A stretch of DNA of 64,000 bases from Anoplolepis gracilipes (GCF_047496725.1 NC_132984.1:1995001-2059000), one strand, 5' to 3'. Shown: positions 23,392 through 37,818, counted from the first letter of the stretch. The notes: a model not told the origin generated them from the sequence alone. Translations and numbers: made by a program.

Positions 23392-23804
23392 AATAAATAT
23401 AAATCAAAGGAATCGCGCGATTTTTCCGAAAATCGATATCACGGACAAAAATCGTCCTTTCACGAGATTTCAAGTAATACCAAAGGAGTAAAAGTTCTAA
23501 AAGAGAGGAGAAGCTCAAGACTCTCGCGCGAAATTTGCATCATCGAAATCGAGATCGTCGCACAATTTTTCCATCAACTTAATATCAAAGACAAAAGAGC
23601 TCTTCCCGCGAGATCATCCTCGAATCACGACGAGTGGATACCTTTCGAATAACAAGGATCTTTAGAGATCTGCTCGCGCGAGATCCGAATCGAGATCAAG
23701 ATCTTCTCGACGCCACGAGCTTCGCGAAAATCAGTACCGAGTGATTCCGCTCATAAGGATTGCTCAAAGAATGAACAAATAGAGAGAGATGAGAGCCATG
23801 GATC

Positions 23805-24265
23805 CTAAACAAGGACCTCCAGGCTCTCCCGCGAGCGGGCCTTTTGCTGTCCGCACTTGCCATTAGCCTGAACTATCATGGCGACCGATTGGCAACCGGT
23901 CTCGGACGCCATCGGTCGCACCGCCGGCATCGCCAACCTGAGCTTATACCAGAACTTGCGACCACCGCTGCCAAAGGAAGCGGTCCCGTTGCCGCCGTCG
24001 CCATCCTGCCAGCACAGGATCGTCAATCGATCAAACGAGATCGCGTCGACGTCGCGACGGTCGCGTCGCGATCGCTTCGCGATTGTCATCGTCGTGCTCG
24101 GCAAGCTCTTCAGCGAGATGACAATTGTCTTCATGGGCAACGATGACAGCTGCTTCAACACCGCGCCGACGCTCGCGTCCGTCCAGATGTTGCCTAGGGA
24201 TGCTGGGCTGAGCACGACGATGATTCGCCGGGCCGTGTTGGCGTGCGGGCCGATCTCCAAGCTCC
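23805..24265 (-). CDS. Ig-TIR receptor: TIR domain, second part, and stop
   Basis: Terminal exon from acceptor TGTTGCAG to TAG at 23807-23805. It carries ARRIIVVLSPASLGNIWTDA, MKTIVISLKSLP and box 3 GRKFWYKLRLAMP, then a tail of about 38 residues. A basic stretch (KRSRRDRRDVD) and a Gly-rich loop (DGDGGNGTASFGSGG) lie between the core strands. The exon is much richer in GC than its surroundings and is open on the other strand too, but that frame has no family motif. Confidence 0.92.
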
Positions 24266-25559
24266 CTGCAACACGTCACAAATCATATGTTTTTATTATA
24301 GCTCGCGAGTATAGTCGCCGAGAAATAAGAACCAAATCATTATTGCTCTCTCTTTTTATCTTGCATTATCTGTTTCTTTTTTTTCCTATCAACATCGCGG
24401 CAATATTGGATCGTGACGTCATAAGCGAGAAATAACAGCCAAATTATTCTTGCGTGCCATTTTTGAATAAAAAGATATTTCTATGAAACAATATAGATAG
24501 ATCGCTTTATTAGCACACTTGTAAGTGTTCGAAAAAACTAAGCTTTTCCTTGGACAATTAATAAATAGCCGTAAAATGAGTGTCAAAAAATAAGCCTACT
24601 TACACGTCACGATCCAATATAGCCGCGGTGACTACTCGGGGGCCTTAAATAAAAGTCATAATCTATAAATTAGAATTTTACTTAATTTTTAAAAGGAAAA
24701 ATTTTAAATTGAAAATATTTCCTTTTAATTCGGGAAACTATTGCGCGAACGCGCGCGTTGATTTACCAAATTAAAGAATGTTGTCAATTATTTTCACGAT
24801 AACGAGATAAACTTTCTCGGAAAATTCAGAATAAAACATTCGTTGTTACAAAATCATCATATCGGAATCCACGAAATGTGGAAAAGAGAGGAAAATCTGC
24901 GCACAAACCTCAAATTTTCATCAGAAATGTCAGTTATGTATATTGTCAGTATTTTTCTTTTTTTTTTTTTTTTTTTTTTTTTTTTGTGTGAAACGTATAT
25001 TCGTGGTCCGATTACAGAGTCAACTCTCTGGCAGAGTGCTGAATTTTGCACGTACGCTCCCTTTTTCGAGGCACTCTGGAAATATTGTCCGCCAGCAAAG
25101 CGGACGGCTGTGGATTTCACGGACGATAAAGTGAAAGCAAACCGACGTTATGGTGCGAGCAATAAAAAGCTGCCCCCTTCCCCCTCCGCCGACCCTCCAT
25201 CCCCGCCCACTCTGGTAATGTATGAGTTTTACCTCGCGCCACCGTGTATATTCCAGCCTTGATGCAGGCGAACTCAGCAAAAACTGATCGACCGAATAGA
25301 TGCTGGCGTTACGCTCCGTTGTTTTCAGAGAAAACTTCGTTAACTTAGAATGGAACGCTGATCCGGAATGTGCTGAATGTATATGTACATGTGCATGCAT
25401 GTGTATGGAAATGTGACGGAGTTTGATTAAAATCACTGTTAAATGAGAGACTGTTGAGAAAATAGTGTCTCTTCTAGTGTTCCGATAGATGGTTCTTATC
25501 GAAGATGGCTTAATTCAGAAAATATATCTCCTGTAAGATTCAGGAAGAAATGTTTTATC

Positions 25560-25590
<31 letters not shown>

Positions 25591-28500
25591 TAATGTTTTA
25601 ATTTGTGTCAATATATACTAGTAACTTGTAACTAATAATAAGGTACAATAATTTTCCTTCTCGCGGAAAAAACATTTTCAATTTCTGTTATTATTAAAGA
25701 TCAGCTGAGTTTTAGAAGGTGAGAAATTGAAGATGTTTACTATTCGATAACTTTTTTCTAAAATTATTAAAACATATAATTCTAACTTTACAAAATTATT
25801 TGCGATTTTGATCGATGCGGGAGTAATGTAATTTACAAATTATGATTTTAATTAGACTGGGAAGTTGATTAATCATCTTACAAATGTTGTAGATCTTGAT
25901 AGAAATTTTATTCAACTAACGTCAAAAAGTTATTCAAGACTTCAGCGATATGAAATATTCATACATATTATTGACATATTCATTCTGAATTTCATGAAAA
26001 TTCAAATTTCCGGAGATATGCCGTAAGTGTCGGGATTAATGAATTGCGCGTTAAAATCGATTGACTCATCATCGTCATTCGCGAGTAAATTTGGTCGGGA
26101 GAAAATTTATGGCTCTCCTGTGAATACGCGAGATTCCCAACATCGGTTCGACAATGAACTTTGTTATTGACTATCAAACGACCGCGAAATTTACACTTCC
26201 GTTAAATCCCGAGTTCCTTTCGCTCACGCTAGCCTTCCTCAAAGCAATTCTACGACCATCAGCAGACCGGACGCCAAGTCTCATAAGCTGTGTAATCATT
26301 GGGATACGTAGTAATTAGCCGACTAATTGTGAGTACACAGCGTGCCAAAGGTGTACGCGGGATCAAAAGTACGAGTTGGTTCAAATACACGCTACATAAT
26401 ATCTGATAGTATCTACTCATGTACTTTAGTGGAAGGAAAGCAGATAAAATACGCTCCATTTCGCTCTGCAATCGACTTAGGGTAGTAAGATACCGTGCCG
26501 GAGCTGGTCGGCTAATTAACTCACTAATGTCGTTGTGTCCGGGAGCAAAGCGCGAAATCTGCTAAATGTACACAGCACATAATGTATCTTATACATTTGA
26601 AATGATTAGTTTGCGAGGAGATAATAAGCCGAGTAATTAGAGAGAACGCCTTGTATATATAATTGTTTTGAAAATAATAAGGCAAGATTTATTGGATATA
26701 TAAATATATAATATTCTTCTACACTTCAACTTTCCTTTCTCTCTTTTAATAGCTGGTTATTATTTTAATTTCCATTATTCGTGCTATCATCGGTTTTCTT
26801 CAAAATTAATAAAAGCCATTTCAACGTTCTTCAGCTTCTAAATATTTAATGTCCAGGATCATTTCTGTCCTTTCATATCTTATTATCAATATTAATTGTG
26901 TCAAATACCATTGCATCAATTATATAGTATTTTTTATTATAGCTAATTTTGTTATTAACAGAAATGAAATACAAAGAAGGTTTGAAAATGTTCGTCATTT
27001 CTTCATTTTTTCTTGCTATGATTATTTATAAAATTATACTGATCAAATTGATTATCAAATAATTTCTTCTAAATACTGAACAAAACTCATGTATTACAAA
27101 TAATAATCATTGTTTAAATTATTAGTCATTTTTTTTTTTTTTTTTTTTTTTGCTAATGTAGCACACTTTACATTAATCTTCTTCTACGCAATTAAACACA
27201 CTTTATTACATTTCCCACCCTTACTAACAGAGCTCACACATACGTACACACAAAATGATTGCAGTTTATTTTATTATTCAGCAATGATATGCATGTGGGT
27301 ATATAAAATTTTCCTAATAGTCATTCTTATCTCTCCTCTCTGTTTACGTCCACTGTCACTTATCTTTCAGTAACTTCTTGGCCCGAAAATGGCGCGGTAG
27401 TACATATTGGGGTCTCCGTGCACCTAATTCGATACCGCGAGTGTCGCGGAGACAAACGAGACACTCCACGGCCGAGAGAGCGGCGAACTTTCTAATTCAA
27501 TTTGCCAAGTTGCCAAGTCGCCGTGATTCCCACGATTCCCGCTGAAGGATCCCCATTACTTCCGGTTATATCGCGGCAGGCAAAGACCACCCCCGCGTGT
27601 TTCTATCGTGGATAACGATCCCACGACCGGCGACGGTCGACGACGGACCGGTCGGCGATTCCTTCCGTGACACCCGCCCGGTTGCAAATCTACTTTCTGA
27701 TGAAATAAATTGCCCCGACAAATATACCTATATCTCCGGGACGTGAAATGGACGCCCGACCCTCGCGTGAGTAAGCGAAAAAGGAAAAAAAATAAATAAT
27801 TGCCCTACATTGTTAGCCACATCGTGGCGGTTTCGGTGCTTCAATTGGATTGGTAGAGAACGAGGGAACAAAAGGAAGAGACTAGTCCGATATATTTTGT
27901 CCGCCGACTATATATATATATATATATATGATAGTTTCCTGTGGTTTCTGTGCGAAATTCGATCCAATTGAAAGAGCTTTGTAGTTCTTAGGATATCTAG
28001 TAATTACGTATCTTATTTATGTTTCTATTAATTTTAGAAATTTGAGAAAAATAAACTCGAAGTTTTTCCACTCTTTTTCTCGCATTTACACAGTAAAAAA
28101 TTGTGCGTTTATATGTTAAAATTTTCTTGTGTTACCACGTTTTCATTACCATTTCAATGTAATATTACCATACAGTCGATATGTTATTATTTTTATAACA
28201 CTTTTATGTGTTACATTTATGTCAACTTTAAAACTTAATACTTTGTTAGGAATGGAATATTATTTTGAGTGCTTTTAACACATCATTAACAATCATTTCA
28301 AACAATCGATATGTTTCAAAATCAATTTAACTTTTCTAAGAAAAGTTAAAATAAATCTTTGAGTAATCATAAACTTGAAAATGTTCTATCAACATTTCTT
28401 ACAAGTTATTGTGTAACTACTTTTACATATAGTTAAGTAATTTGTATGTTATTTTTACATCACACTTAAAGTTACAATAATCAAAATAAAAGTAAAGTTT

Positions 28501-29089
28501 TGTATCAATTACTTAACATTTCTAATTTGTCAATAAGCAACACACAATAAATAAGTTATTTTAATTTAAAATTTATAATAGAGTGGACTTTCTGGAGCAT
28601 GCAAAAAATATTAAAATTAACATTTTATTTTTTACTGTGTACTTTTAATAATATACACATGTATTGATTAGTGTTAAATTTTTTGTGATATATTCTCGCG
28701 AAAATTTTAAAAAATCTAATTCCTTTAGATTTAATTTTTAATTTAATTTGACTTGTATTAAAGTAACAAGATTTTTTTGCATTATATTTTTATTTAAATT
28801 GTTTGCACATTTTGATTCGACACGCTCTTAATTCGCTTCATTTCGATTCCATAAATAACTGATTCAATTCTCATCTCTCGCACTTCGCCTCGCACATCAC
28901 GTTCGATCTTCAACCTAATTTGCATGCGCGCTCTCAATTAAACCGTCCGGGAGGCGCGGGCATCCTTATTACGCGCCTCTAATTCCTAGTTTATCTCGAA
29001 ACCGCGATCGATCTCCGTGTATTCTCCACAAAGCTAATCCAATTTCGCGCTACCGCACCACAATCTGAGAGAGGAAAGGGAGAGAGAAG

Positions 29090-29126
<37 letters not shown>

Positions 29127-31377
29127 GACTTTTATTTAGCCCTAATTCATATAAGCTACACCCCGTAAAATTGTTTATCGACCCGTGTCGACGTCGTCGT
29201 CGTCGAACGGGCCGTAACAATTCGTGGCCCATATTCTCCGTGCTACTGAATATTTACCTTCCCTCTCTCGCCCCTCGCCCTCTGCGGTGCTTATATTTGC
29301 CGCATCGCCGCGGGACGCGCCGCAAAATAAACTCCATAGGGAGTCTATCGAGCGCAAGTCGTTTCTCTTTTTTCTCTTCATTCTCTGTACCTTTTCTTTA
29401 TTTTTTGAAAGAGGAGAGGTCTCGTTCCTTATGTAACGCGATAAGGTTCTCCTGCTGAATCGCACGTAACGGGTGTCACACATGGAATATATCCGACGCT
29501 TCGCTACCTTTTCAAATCTGAATTTCAAAAATCCAATTCCGAAAAACGAGCAAACAAACAAATGGATAAAATAATTTTTTTAATTTTTTCCCGAAAAGTT
29601 AATGGTATATTGAAGATGGAAAATAATTACAATGGAATAGATTAATTACTGCAATATAGTTTTTAAATTTTCGCGAGGGTATCACAAAAAATTTAACATT
29701 AATCAATACATGTGTATATTAAAAGTACACAGTAAAAAATAAAATATTAATTTTAATATTTTTTGCATGTCCCAGAAAGTCCACTCTAAATTTTAAGTTA
29801 AAATAACTATTTATTGTGTGTTGCTTATTGACAAATTAGGAACGTTAAGTAATTAATACAAAACTTTACATTTATTTTTGTTATTGTAACTTTAAGTGTG
29901 ATGTAAAAATAACATACAAATTAATTAAAAACTATATGAAAGAATAAATACAATAGCTCGTAAGAAACGTTGATAAAACATTTTCAAGTTCATGATTACT
30001 CGAAGATTTAATTTAATTTTTCTTACAACGTTAAATTGATTTTGAAACATGTCGATTGTTCGAAATGATTGTTAATGATGTTGTTAAAAGCACTCAAAAT
30101 AATATTTCATTTCAAACAAAGTATTAAGTTTTAAAGTTGACATAAATGTAACACATAAAAGTGTTATAAAAATAATTGTTCGAAATGATTGTTCGAAATG
30201 ATTGTTAATGATGTTGTTAAAAGCACTCAAAATAATATTTCATTTCAAACAAAGTATTAAGTTTTAAAGTTGACATAAATGTAACACATAAAAGTGTTAT
30301 AAAAATAATTGTTCGAAATGATTGTTCGAAATGATTGTTAATGATGTTGTTAAAAGCACTCAAAATAATATTTCATTTCAAACAAAGTATTAAGTTTTAA
30401 AGTTGACATAAATGTAACACATAAAAGTGTTATAAAAATAATAACATCGACTGTGTGGTAATATTACATCGAAGTAGTAATGAAAACGTGATAATACAAG
30501 AAAATTTTGACATATAGATGCACAATTTTTTACTGTGTAAATGCCAGAGTGTAAAAATTTCGAGTTTATTTTTCTCAAATTTTTAAAGAAAGCCGATAGG
30601 CCTCCTTCGAAATGAGCTCTGATATTCCGTCTGTTATCGCGACTACGGTAATTATTGGAGAAGAAGCCGTCGTTAATTAGCGAGTAGGCTTACTTACAAT
30701 TCTGATTCTGTTGAGACAGCTCTAGCGGTGTACATTTGTACCGATGCCTAGACTCCAGGGTAGGTATCACGATACCGATCACCAGACTTGAGTCCTTTTC
30801 ATGGTAGCACACCAGCGCGTCGCATTCCTTCCCATCTGCAACAAACAATCATACGTGTTCGTGATTACGTGCGTCTCCTTTTTTAAACGCAACTTTAGAA
30901 GACATTTAATCTTTAGATGTGTCAGGTGAACCATTTTCGGGGGCTTTTTAAGAGATCTTGCAATATTTATTTATTTTTAATGACCTAAAAAAATGGAATA
31001 CTGTGCGACCTTTATATAATCATATATTCTAAATCTAAATTACATGCATTTCTAAAAAGAAATCAGTCGAATATGATTTTAAAAATAAAAACATATAAAA
31101 ATTAAAAAATGTATAAATGTATAAAAATAAAATCATATCGCTCCAAATTTCGGATATTATTATATATGATCATTATATAAACTTACATACATTTTTTATC
31201 AGATCTTCTTCAGATGATTTTTATAGAAAAAAATTTTTTATCGCCTTTTAATTCTAATAACTTAAATTACATCGAAAGCATTCATCTGTTCAAGTTTTAC
31301 TTTTCTTCTAAGAAGATTTATATATTCAATGATTTAAAACAATTTTTGAGAAAGAGAAATTTTTATGAACCCCTTTA

Positions 31378-31429
<52 letters not shown>

Positions 31430-34400
31430 ATCCTCAGATTAGAATCTTCAATCTTTTATTAATTAAAATCAATAGAATAATTTATTAAAAAGACAAATCA
31501 TTTTTAAATCACCTAATTTTTTAGCACGATGAAGGAATGTAATCGCGCATTCGGTGCACAATATTCCGAGGATATTTGCGTCCCTTTATGAATATAAAGC
31601 AGAAATTTGGCGTCTCTTCGCGAGCCATTCGATCGTGAGAGCGAGTTTAAATGGAACGGGGGAAGGGGGGGGGGACGAATGGGGGAGAGCGTAATAATTC
31701 GCGCATTATCGCTTCCGTTTACTCGAAATTTATACCCGCGTAGTCAGAGCCGCGCGTAACCGTTCACTCGAGAAATAGATTAAATCGTTATCGCCTGCGC
31801 ACTATTATATGCGTAAAACGTCCGATAGAGGTAAATAATGTGTTCCATAATGGCGTTTATATAACGCAACCGGCGGTTAAGGAAATCGGTTACGATGCGC
31901 TTTTACCTTTTATCATAATCCCGATGATATTTACCGGATCGTTTACGGGAAATTTAAAAATTTAAGTAGAAGAAATTGGAAAGATATGCAATCTTCGCGA
32001 AGATTAAAGTCCTAATTGATCCTGAGATTGCTTAAATAATCGAAAAATGCTGCTTGAAAAGTTGCTTTGTCATATTAAAATAGAATATAGAGCGCATATT
32101 AAAAACTTCCAATATATGCATATTCTAAAATTAATACATTCAGATTTTATCGCTAAAATAAATACATAGTTGTATCTTTTTTAAAAAACACAATTTAAAA
32201 ATGTAATTTAAAAATTACAATCTATAAAATAGAAATACGTGTTGTTTTGCTGATGTAATATTTCATTATTAATTAACAAGATTTATATTAACTGCACTTT
32301 TCACAAATAAATTTTCAAAAGATTTTTGAAAATTTGTGAAAAATAATATAAAAACGACCAAACTAGCCAAAATTTCCTTTATTTAATAACACGACGTTTC
32401 GACCATCTGATTGTGGTCCTTTTCAAATGTCACTAAAAGACAAAAGTTACAAAGGAATACAAAATTAATAATAAATTCAGTAAAGACAAAAAAATGTAAT
32501 AAAATCGATCAAAGACAAATTAATTAATACGTACATTCAAATAAAATGAAGGATGTAAAAAAACAACGTGTTATAAACGTGAAAACAATTTTGAAAGGGA
32601 AATTTTGGCTAGTTTGGTCGTTTTTAATTATACTGTTGGCTTTTAATCAATTACTAGCGATTTTAATTTAATAACTTAAATTAAAAAATAATATAACATG
32701 AAACAAGTTAATTCAAGCAACATTTTGATATCAAAGATATTTTCAATTTCTCTTATGGATTTCAAATGATTTAAGATGATAAAAAAATTCGCATAGTTTT
32801 ATTGGCGAAAAAATTTCAAAGTTGTGTATAAATTTTTCGTATTTGATCTTTTAAAATAAAATAATTGTGCGTCGTTTCCGATCATTATAAACTGGTCGGC
32901 GAACCCTCAAAGTTCGGAAGGCTTAAAGTCGCTCGGAAAAATTCCTACCGGAAATGTTGCGTTGTTGCGCTCGATTTCTCACGAGCGAACAAATAACTTC
33001 TACGACATCGCCGCCTTATACGGGGATGACGAGTGAAAAGGGAGAAAATTACGGCAATTACCGATAAATTCCCGGAACCCGCGGCACGGGACGCTACTTC
33101 GTCATTAGCGGCCGCTGCGGTGAAGTCAGTTTTCTCCATCGTCGGCGAGATCCACAGCGACATAAGCGACGTATCATTTCTGTGTCGACCGACTACGGTT
33201 CAGCCGGCCGGATAATGATATCTCGTTGCATGGCTAATGCCGCAAATTGCAGCTTCGCATAATTGGGACTCGACGCCACAATTCGACGGGACACGGGAAT
33301 CAAAAAGAGACATCGAGAAGATGACTTGAAGATTTAGGGTGCCATTTAGAGACGTTCATGTTCTTTGAAATTTAATTAGTTCTAGAAAGCGGGATTCTAC
33401 GAAATATATGTGAGGCTTGTATGAGAGAAAAATTCAATCGTTTCAAAATTACAGAATGGTAAATTGCCTTTAACAAAAAAGGAGACGTTATTCTTCGCAT
33501 GATTTTAATTCTCTAAAAATAGTTTGAAAAATTCGAAGAATTAAATTAGATATTTTCACAAATTTTTGAAAAAAGTAAAATCTTGAATATATTACGTATA
33601 CGTAATATGCAAACAAACACCTTTGCTGTACTAATTACGTCGTTTAATCCTTCATATTAGCACGTCTGAAATATTGAAGTACCAGAAAATGGCATGGAAA
33701 AAGAAAAAGAACGAAGAAGAGTGAGAAGCCCGTATATAAAGTCCTTTGAAAGTTCCTGCCCTTGGCGGAATTAGCGTTACTTAAGTAAATTGCGAGAGAG
33801 TAGAAAGAATTAAAGTACGATCGGTGGCGAGCAAAAAAAAAAAAAAAAAAAAAATAAATAAATAAAAAAGAAAGGAAAAAAAGACGCAGCTCATTAAGCT
33901 TCAACTAAATCGAGGCTTCTATTTATACGAGCTCTTTCTGTAAGAGAAAGACGGCGCAATGTCTTTTTTTCTCCTGTCTCGTAGGAGAAAAAAAGACATT
34001 GCGCCGTCTTTTATCTTGCAAAAATGTTTCTTCTCTCTTCTATTCTGTTCCTTGCTTTTAAAAAGATTAAAATTCGATAGAACTCTATGAATTTTCAAAA
34101 CTTTAGATTTATGACTTTTTTCTAATTACCTTCTTAATCCGTGAGATTTAAAAGTCTAAAATCATAAAATTATCGTGAGAAGTTAAAAACTAAAATTTAA
34201 TTTTCCAGGATTTTTAATCCTCTCTCATCGGTTTTTTTCTTCCAGATAATTTGTACATTTTTATTACGAATTAATTGTTATTCTCTTACAATTTTATGCA
34301 ACTGTACAACAAAAACCGAGTTGTTTTCTACAAAATTAACCTTCTGGATCTCGCGTTTAAGATAAGTAATCTTATAAAAAATCACTCCTTTCAATTTGCA

Positions 34401-37400
34401 ATATATAAGACTCCGCAGACAATGTAGTTGGAAGAGGGAGAAAAAGAACTTCGAGAAGGATATTAAAACGCAATGTCCGTGAAAGAATTCTTACGAGACT
34501 CAGCCCGCTATCAGCATTATTTAAACAAATCGAGAGAACAACGAAGCGGGTGGAAACGGAGGCGGAAACGACGTCGGGGAAAGAAAGCCGGAAGGATTAA
34601 GGCGGCGATTGGCGGCGTAAGGGAAAAAGGGAAAAAAAAAAAAGGATCAAGGAACAGCCACTTTAATTTCCATACCGGAGTCTCGTGGTACTTCTCACGG
34701 TAATTAAGAGTCGCAATTAAGTGGGCGAAAAAGCGTCGCTGATAATTATCCGGTAGCGCCCTAAATTTGTTACCGCGAAAAAAAGACAGGCCGGCAAACG
34801 AGAGGCAAACGAAGTCGAAGCGAGGATCTTTAGAATCTTCTTAGAATCTCCTCGGGATTAGGGAGAATCCTCGCAAGCCAGGCGCGACTTCGGATTTTAT
34901 GTCCAGCCGTATTCCCGTCTTTAGACAATGAGATTCCCGCTGTTTAAGGATCTTTGAATTAGAGGGAAGTTTGAGGAGAGAGAGGGGCAAAGATAGTAGT
35001 AAAGTTACATTTAGAAAATTAAATTTCAATCCATCGAGAGCTTCCCGGCAAATTTTTGCAGTCCCAAGATTTTAAATTTGTATGAATCTCTATCTATTTT
35101 GCGAAAGCGTATTCTTATTTTTAAATTAAGAGATTCTCACGTCTTATAATAGATTCTTTTTTAATTTTAAAGAAAAAAAAATTCAGGACAGAGATTAAGT
35201 TTTGATTATACAAAATTGAACGCTAATCCTTGACTTTCTCTAAAACTTTAAAAATTCTTAAAAATCCCAAAATTTAAAGATTTTATTTAGATTAAATTTG
35301 TTTAGATAAATTTAAAGAATTTATTAGAAATTTTCACAGTTCGCAGTTCTTTTTATGCAATTTTTCTATGTCCGAGTAATGGAGAGCGTGCGAAAAAATT
35401 ATTTGCGATTTACTTACCGTTTTCCTCGAGGCGACCGAATTTGTCTCTGTAGAGTAACGCAAGCGGCAGCCAGCAACGTGCGTAAAATGCACCGGCTGAT
35501 AGCAATAGAACGACGACGAGGACTGCCAACAGAAGAGACTTCCGCCAGGATCCGTTTGGAAGGCTTAATGCGAATTGCGGTTCTGCAAATTGAAAACAAG
35601 AAATTCGAAGTTTAATGTAACAGAAAGTCAAAGTGTATAATATAAATAGTAGGATATAAAGACAAGTATTTAATTGCAAAATTTGATAAGCGATTGTCAT
35701 CTTACGCAGTGATTACGTGATAGAAACAACGAATTTTGCGAATTAAAATTTTCAAATATGATTAATTTGAATGGGATAAATATATAAAAATACAAATTAA
35801 TTAGAATTTATTGATTGATTAAAATAAATTAAATTAAAATTTTTTCAAAATGTTTATCTCTACATAAAATAGTATATTCTAATAAAAATAAGGTATTTTA
35901 ATATAAAAATATTTTGTTTTAATTAGAAATTTTCATAAAGAAATTGCGCACAAAATTAAAAAACACATTGTATTTTTTTAAATGCATTAATATTGAGCAG
36001 CAACAATGAGATGTTACAATGTAAACATCCACGATGTTTATTAAATTTGACAATAAATGAAATTTGAGTTTAATTTAAAAACGAGATCGTTATATTGCTG
36101 GGTGATGTGTTGTATGAATCGTATCAATTTAGCGACCGATACTAATTTGTCACAACAATTAAAATTGGTAAAACAAGTACATACGTGTTGACACGCGGTT
36201 GGAATACTCAGATATATTTTTCGACCAATAAATATATATATATATATATATTTCCAATAGTTATTAAAATGAATTCTGTGTTAAACTGTTTTTACGCGAG
36301 TAACGTATTGAAATTAAGCGAATGCGTTTTGCATTAAGCTGTAATAAACAGTAATGGCCTGGTTGTAATACTAAACAACATTATTTTATGTCATCATATT
36401 TCAGATTTACATTAAATAAAAATTTTACGAGGCGCACTCATGAAATTAAATATTAAATTTAAAAAATTGTATTACGAATGTCAAACGTTTTAAACTTCAG
36501 GTAATAAATTTACGTAATATCGTTTAATCGATCTAATTTAAGAAATTCGATTTTCAAATTTGATTTTCTTCACTCAAAATGATAGTACTTATCGCAATGA
36601 AAATATTTTTAATAATGGAAAAAAAGTTATTCGAAACATTTTTACTAACCTTGTCGGTATAAATGAGCAGGTAACGTAATCTCCTCGTCGACACCATTGC
36701 TGACTTCGCATTTGTACTCGCCATAATCTTCGAGAGTAACGTCCTCGATCTCCAAATAAGAGCCGACTATCTGATCGTTCTCCCTGTAGAAGACAGAAGT
36801 ATGCATAAAAATTATTTAAGATATCTCTAAAAGGAACAATTCAAATTAAAAAAGATTTAAGCATAAAAAAATTTTTAATTTTTGATGTAAGATATATCAG
36901 GAAAATTTTGGTTTATTTAATTTAGCTTAATATAAGCAGGTATATGATTTAAATAATAGAGTGAATAATTTTTTTCAAATTTGATCGCACAAATTTGTCA
37001 AAATATTCTGTAAGAATTTTAATTCTGCAGTCGTTAAGTGGAATGTTTCCCTACTCGAATTTATAAATAAATTTAAGTAATTCGTACTAATTGTCAGATA
37101 GCATACAATATTTATAAAATATATATTTGTAGTAATATTTATAATAATTATTTTATTATTTTATAAGTATAAATAATTATATATAAGGAATTAGAGATTA
37201 AAAAATGTTTGCAACGTTATAGATTTACGTAAAAAAATTATTATATCAAAATTTTAATTTTTAATTAGTTTTTAATAATAGTAGTGCAGCTTATAAAAAT
37301 TTCTTTCCGCATTTAATTGTCAAAATATTTAATAGTCGTCGACAAATTTCCAAGGATAAAAGTGGTTTTAAGAATTCTTTCAAACATCCTGTAAATCTCA

Positions 37401-37786
37401 CTTCATCAATCTATATTTAGAAAAAACCGTGTTCATGCTATTCCTTGACATAAAATTTAATGAAAAATTTATCACGGACATTTGCTACAATTGAATGCTA
37501 TTCCCTCAGTTATATCTGGAATTTTTTTAAATCTCGAATTACACTTCGCGTATGGACATTACAACGCAGAAAAAAAACGCAGCATTACTGCACTTTTTTC
37601 GGCCACGTTTTACAATCTAGAACGCATTGAGGAGCACGTGCGTGTTTTCTGCACCATGTTCGTTTTTGTCTCTTTTTTTTCGGTAGTTGTCGACCGAGTG
37701 GTTGTCTCTCTTTCACCTAAATCTCTCTTTCTCTTAAAAAAAAAAAAAAAAAAAAAAAAAGCGTTTTATTTCGCGGTGCGGCAAAC

Positions 37787-37818
<32 letters not shown>

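Larger units (their letters stand above)
24266..30697 (-). other. Intron between the two TIR exons
   Basis: 6.4 kb intron containing poly-T and poly-A runs (24957-24985, 25560-25588), a GC-rich block near 27380-27770, and the inverted repeat pair at 28038-28714 and 29661-30581. No gene recognised inside. Confidence 0.8.
30836..35417 (-). other. Intron between the TM exon and the first TIR exon
   Basis: 4.6 kb intron holding an (AT)n tract, a TIR element at 32349-32626, a GC-rich block near 32880-33300, and a perfect hairpin at 33947-34011. No other gene recognised. Confidence 0.8.

Noticed and set aside
23844..24435. Two plus-strand open frames (100 and 185 codons) opposite the TIR exon
   Set aside because: They are mirror frames of a GC-rich coding exon, end in AT-rich intron, and have no recognisable domain.
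32390..32440. Possible hammerhead-ribozyme core inside the TIR element
   Set aside because: The minus strand shows a GACC/GGTC stem followed by GAAAC, but the required CUGAUGA core does not precede the stem.
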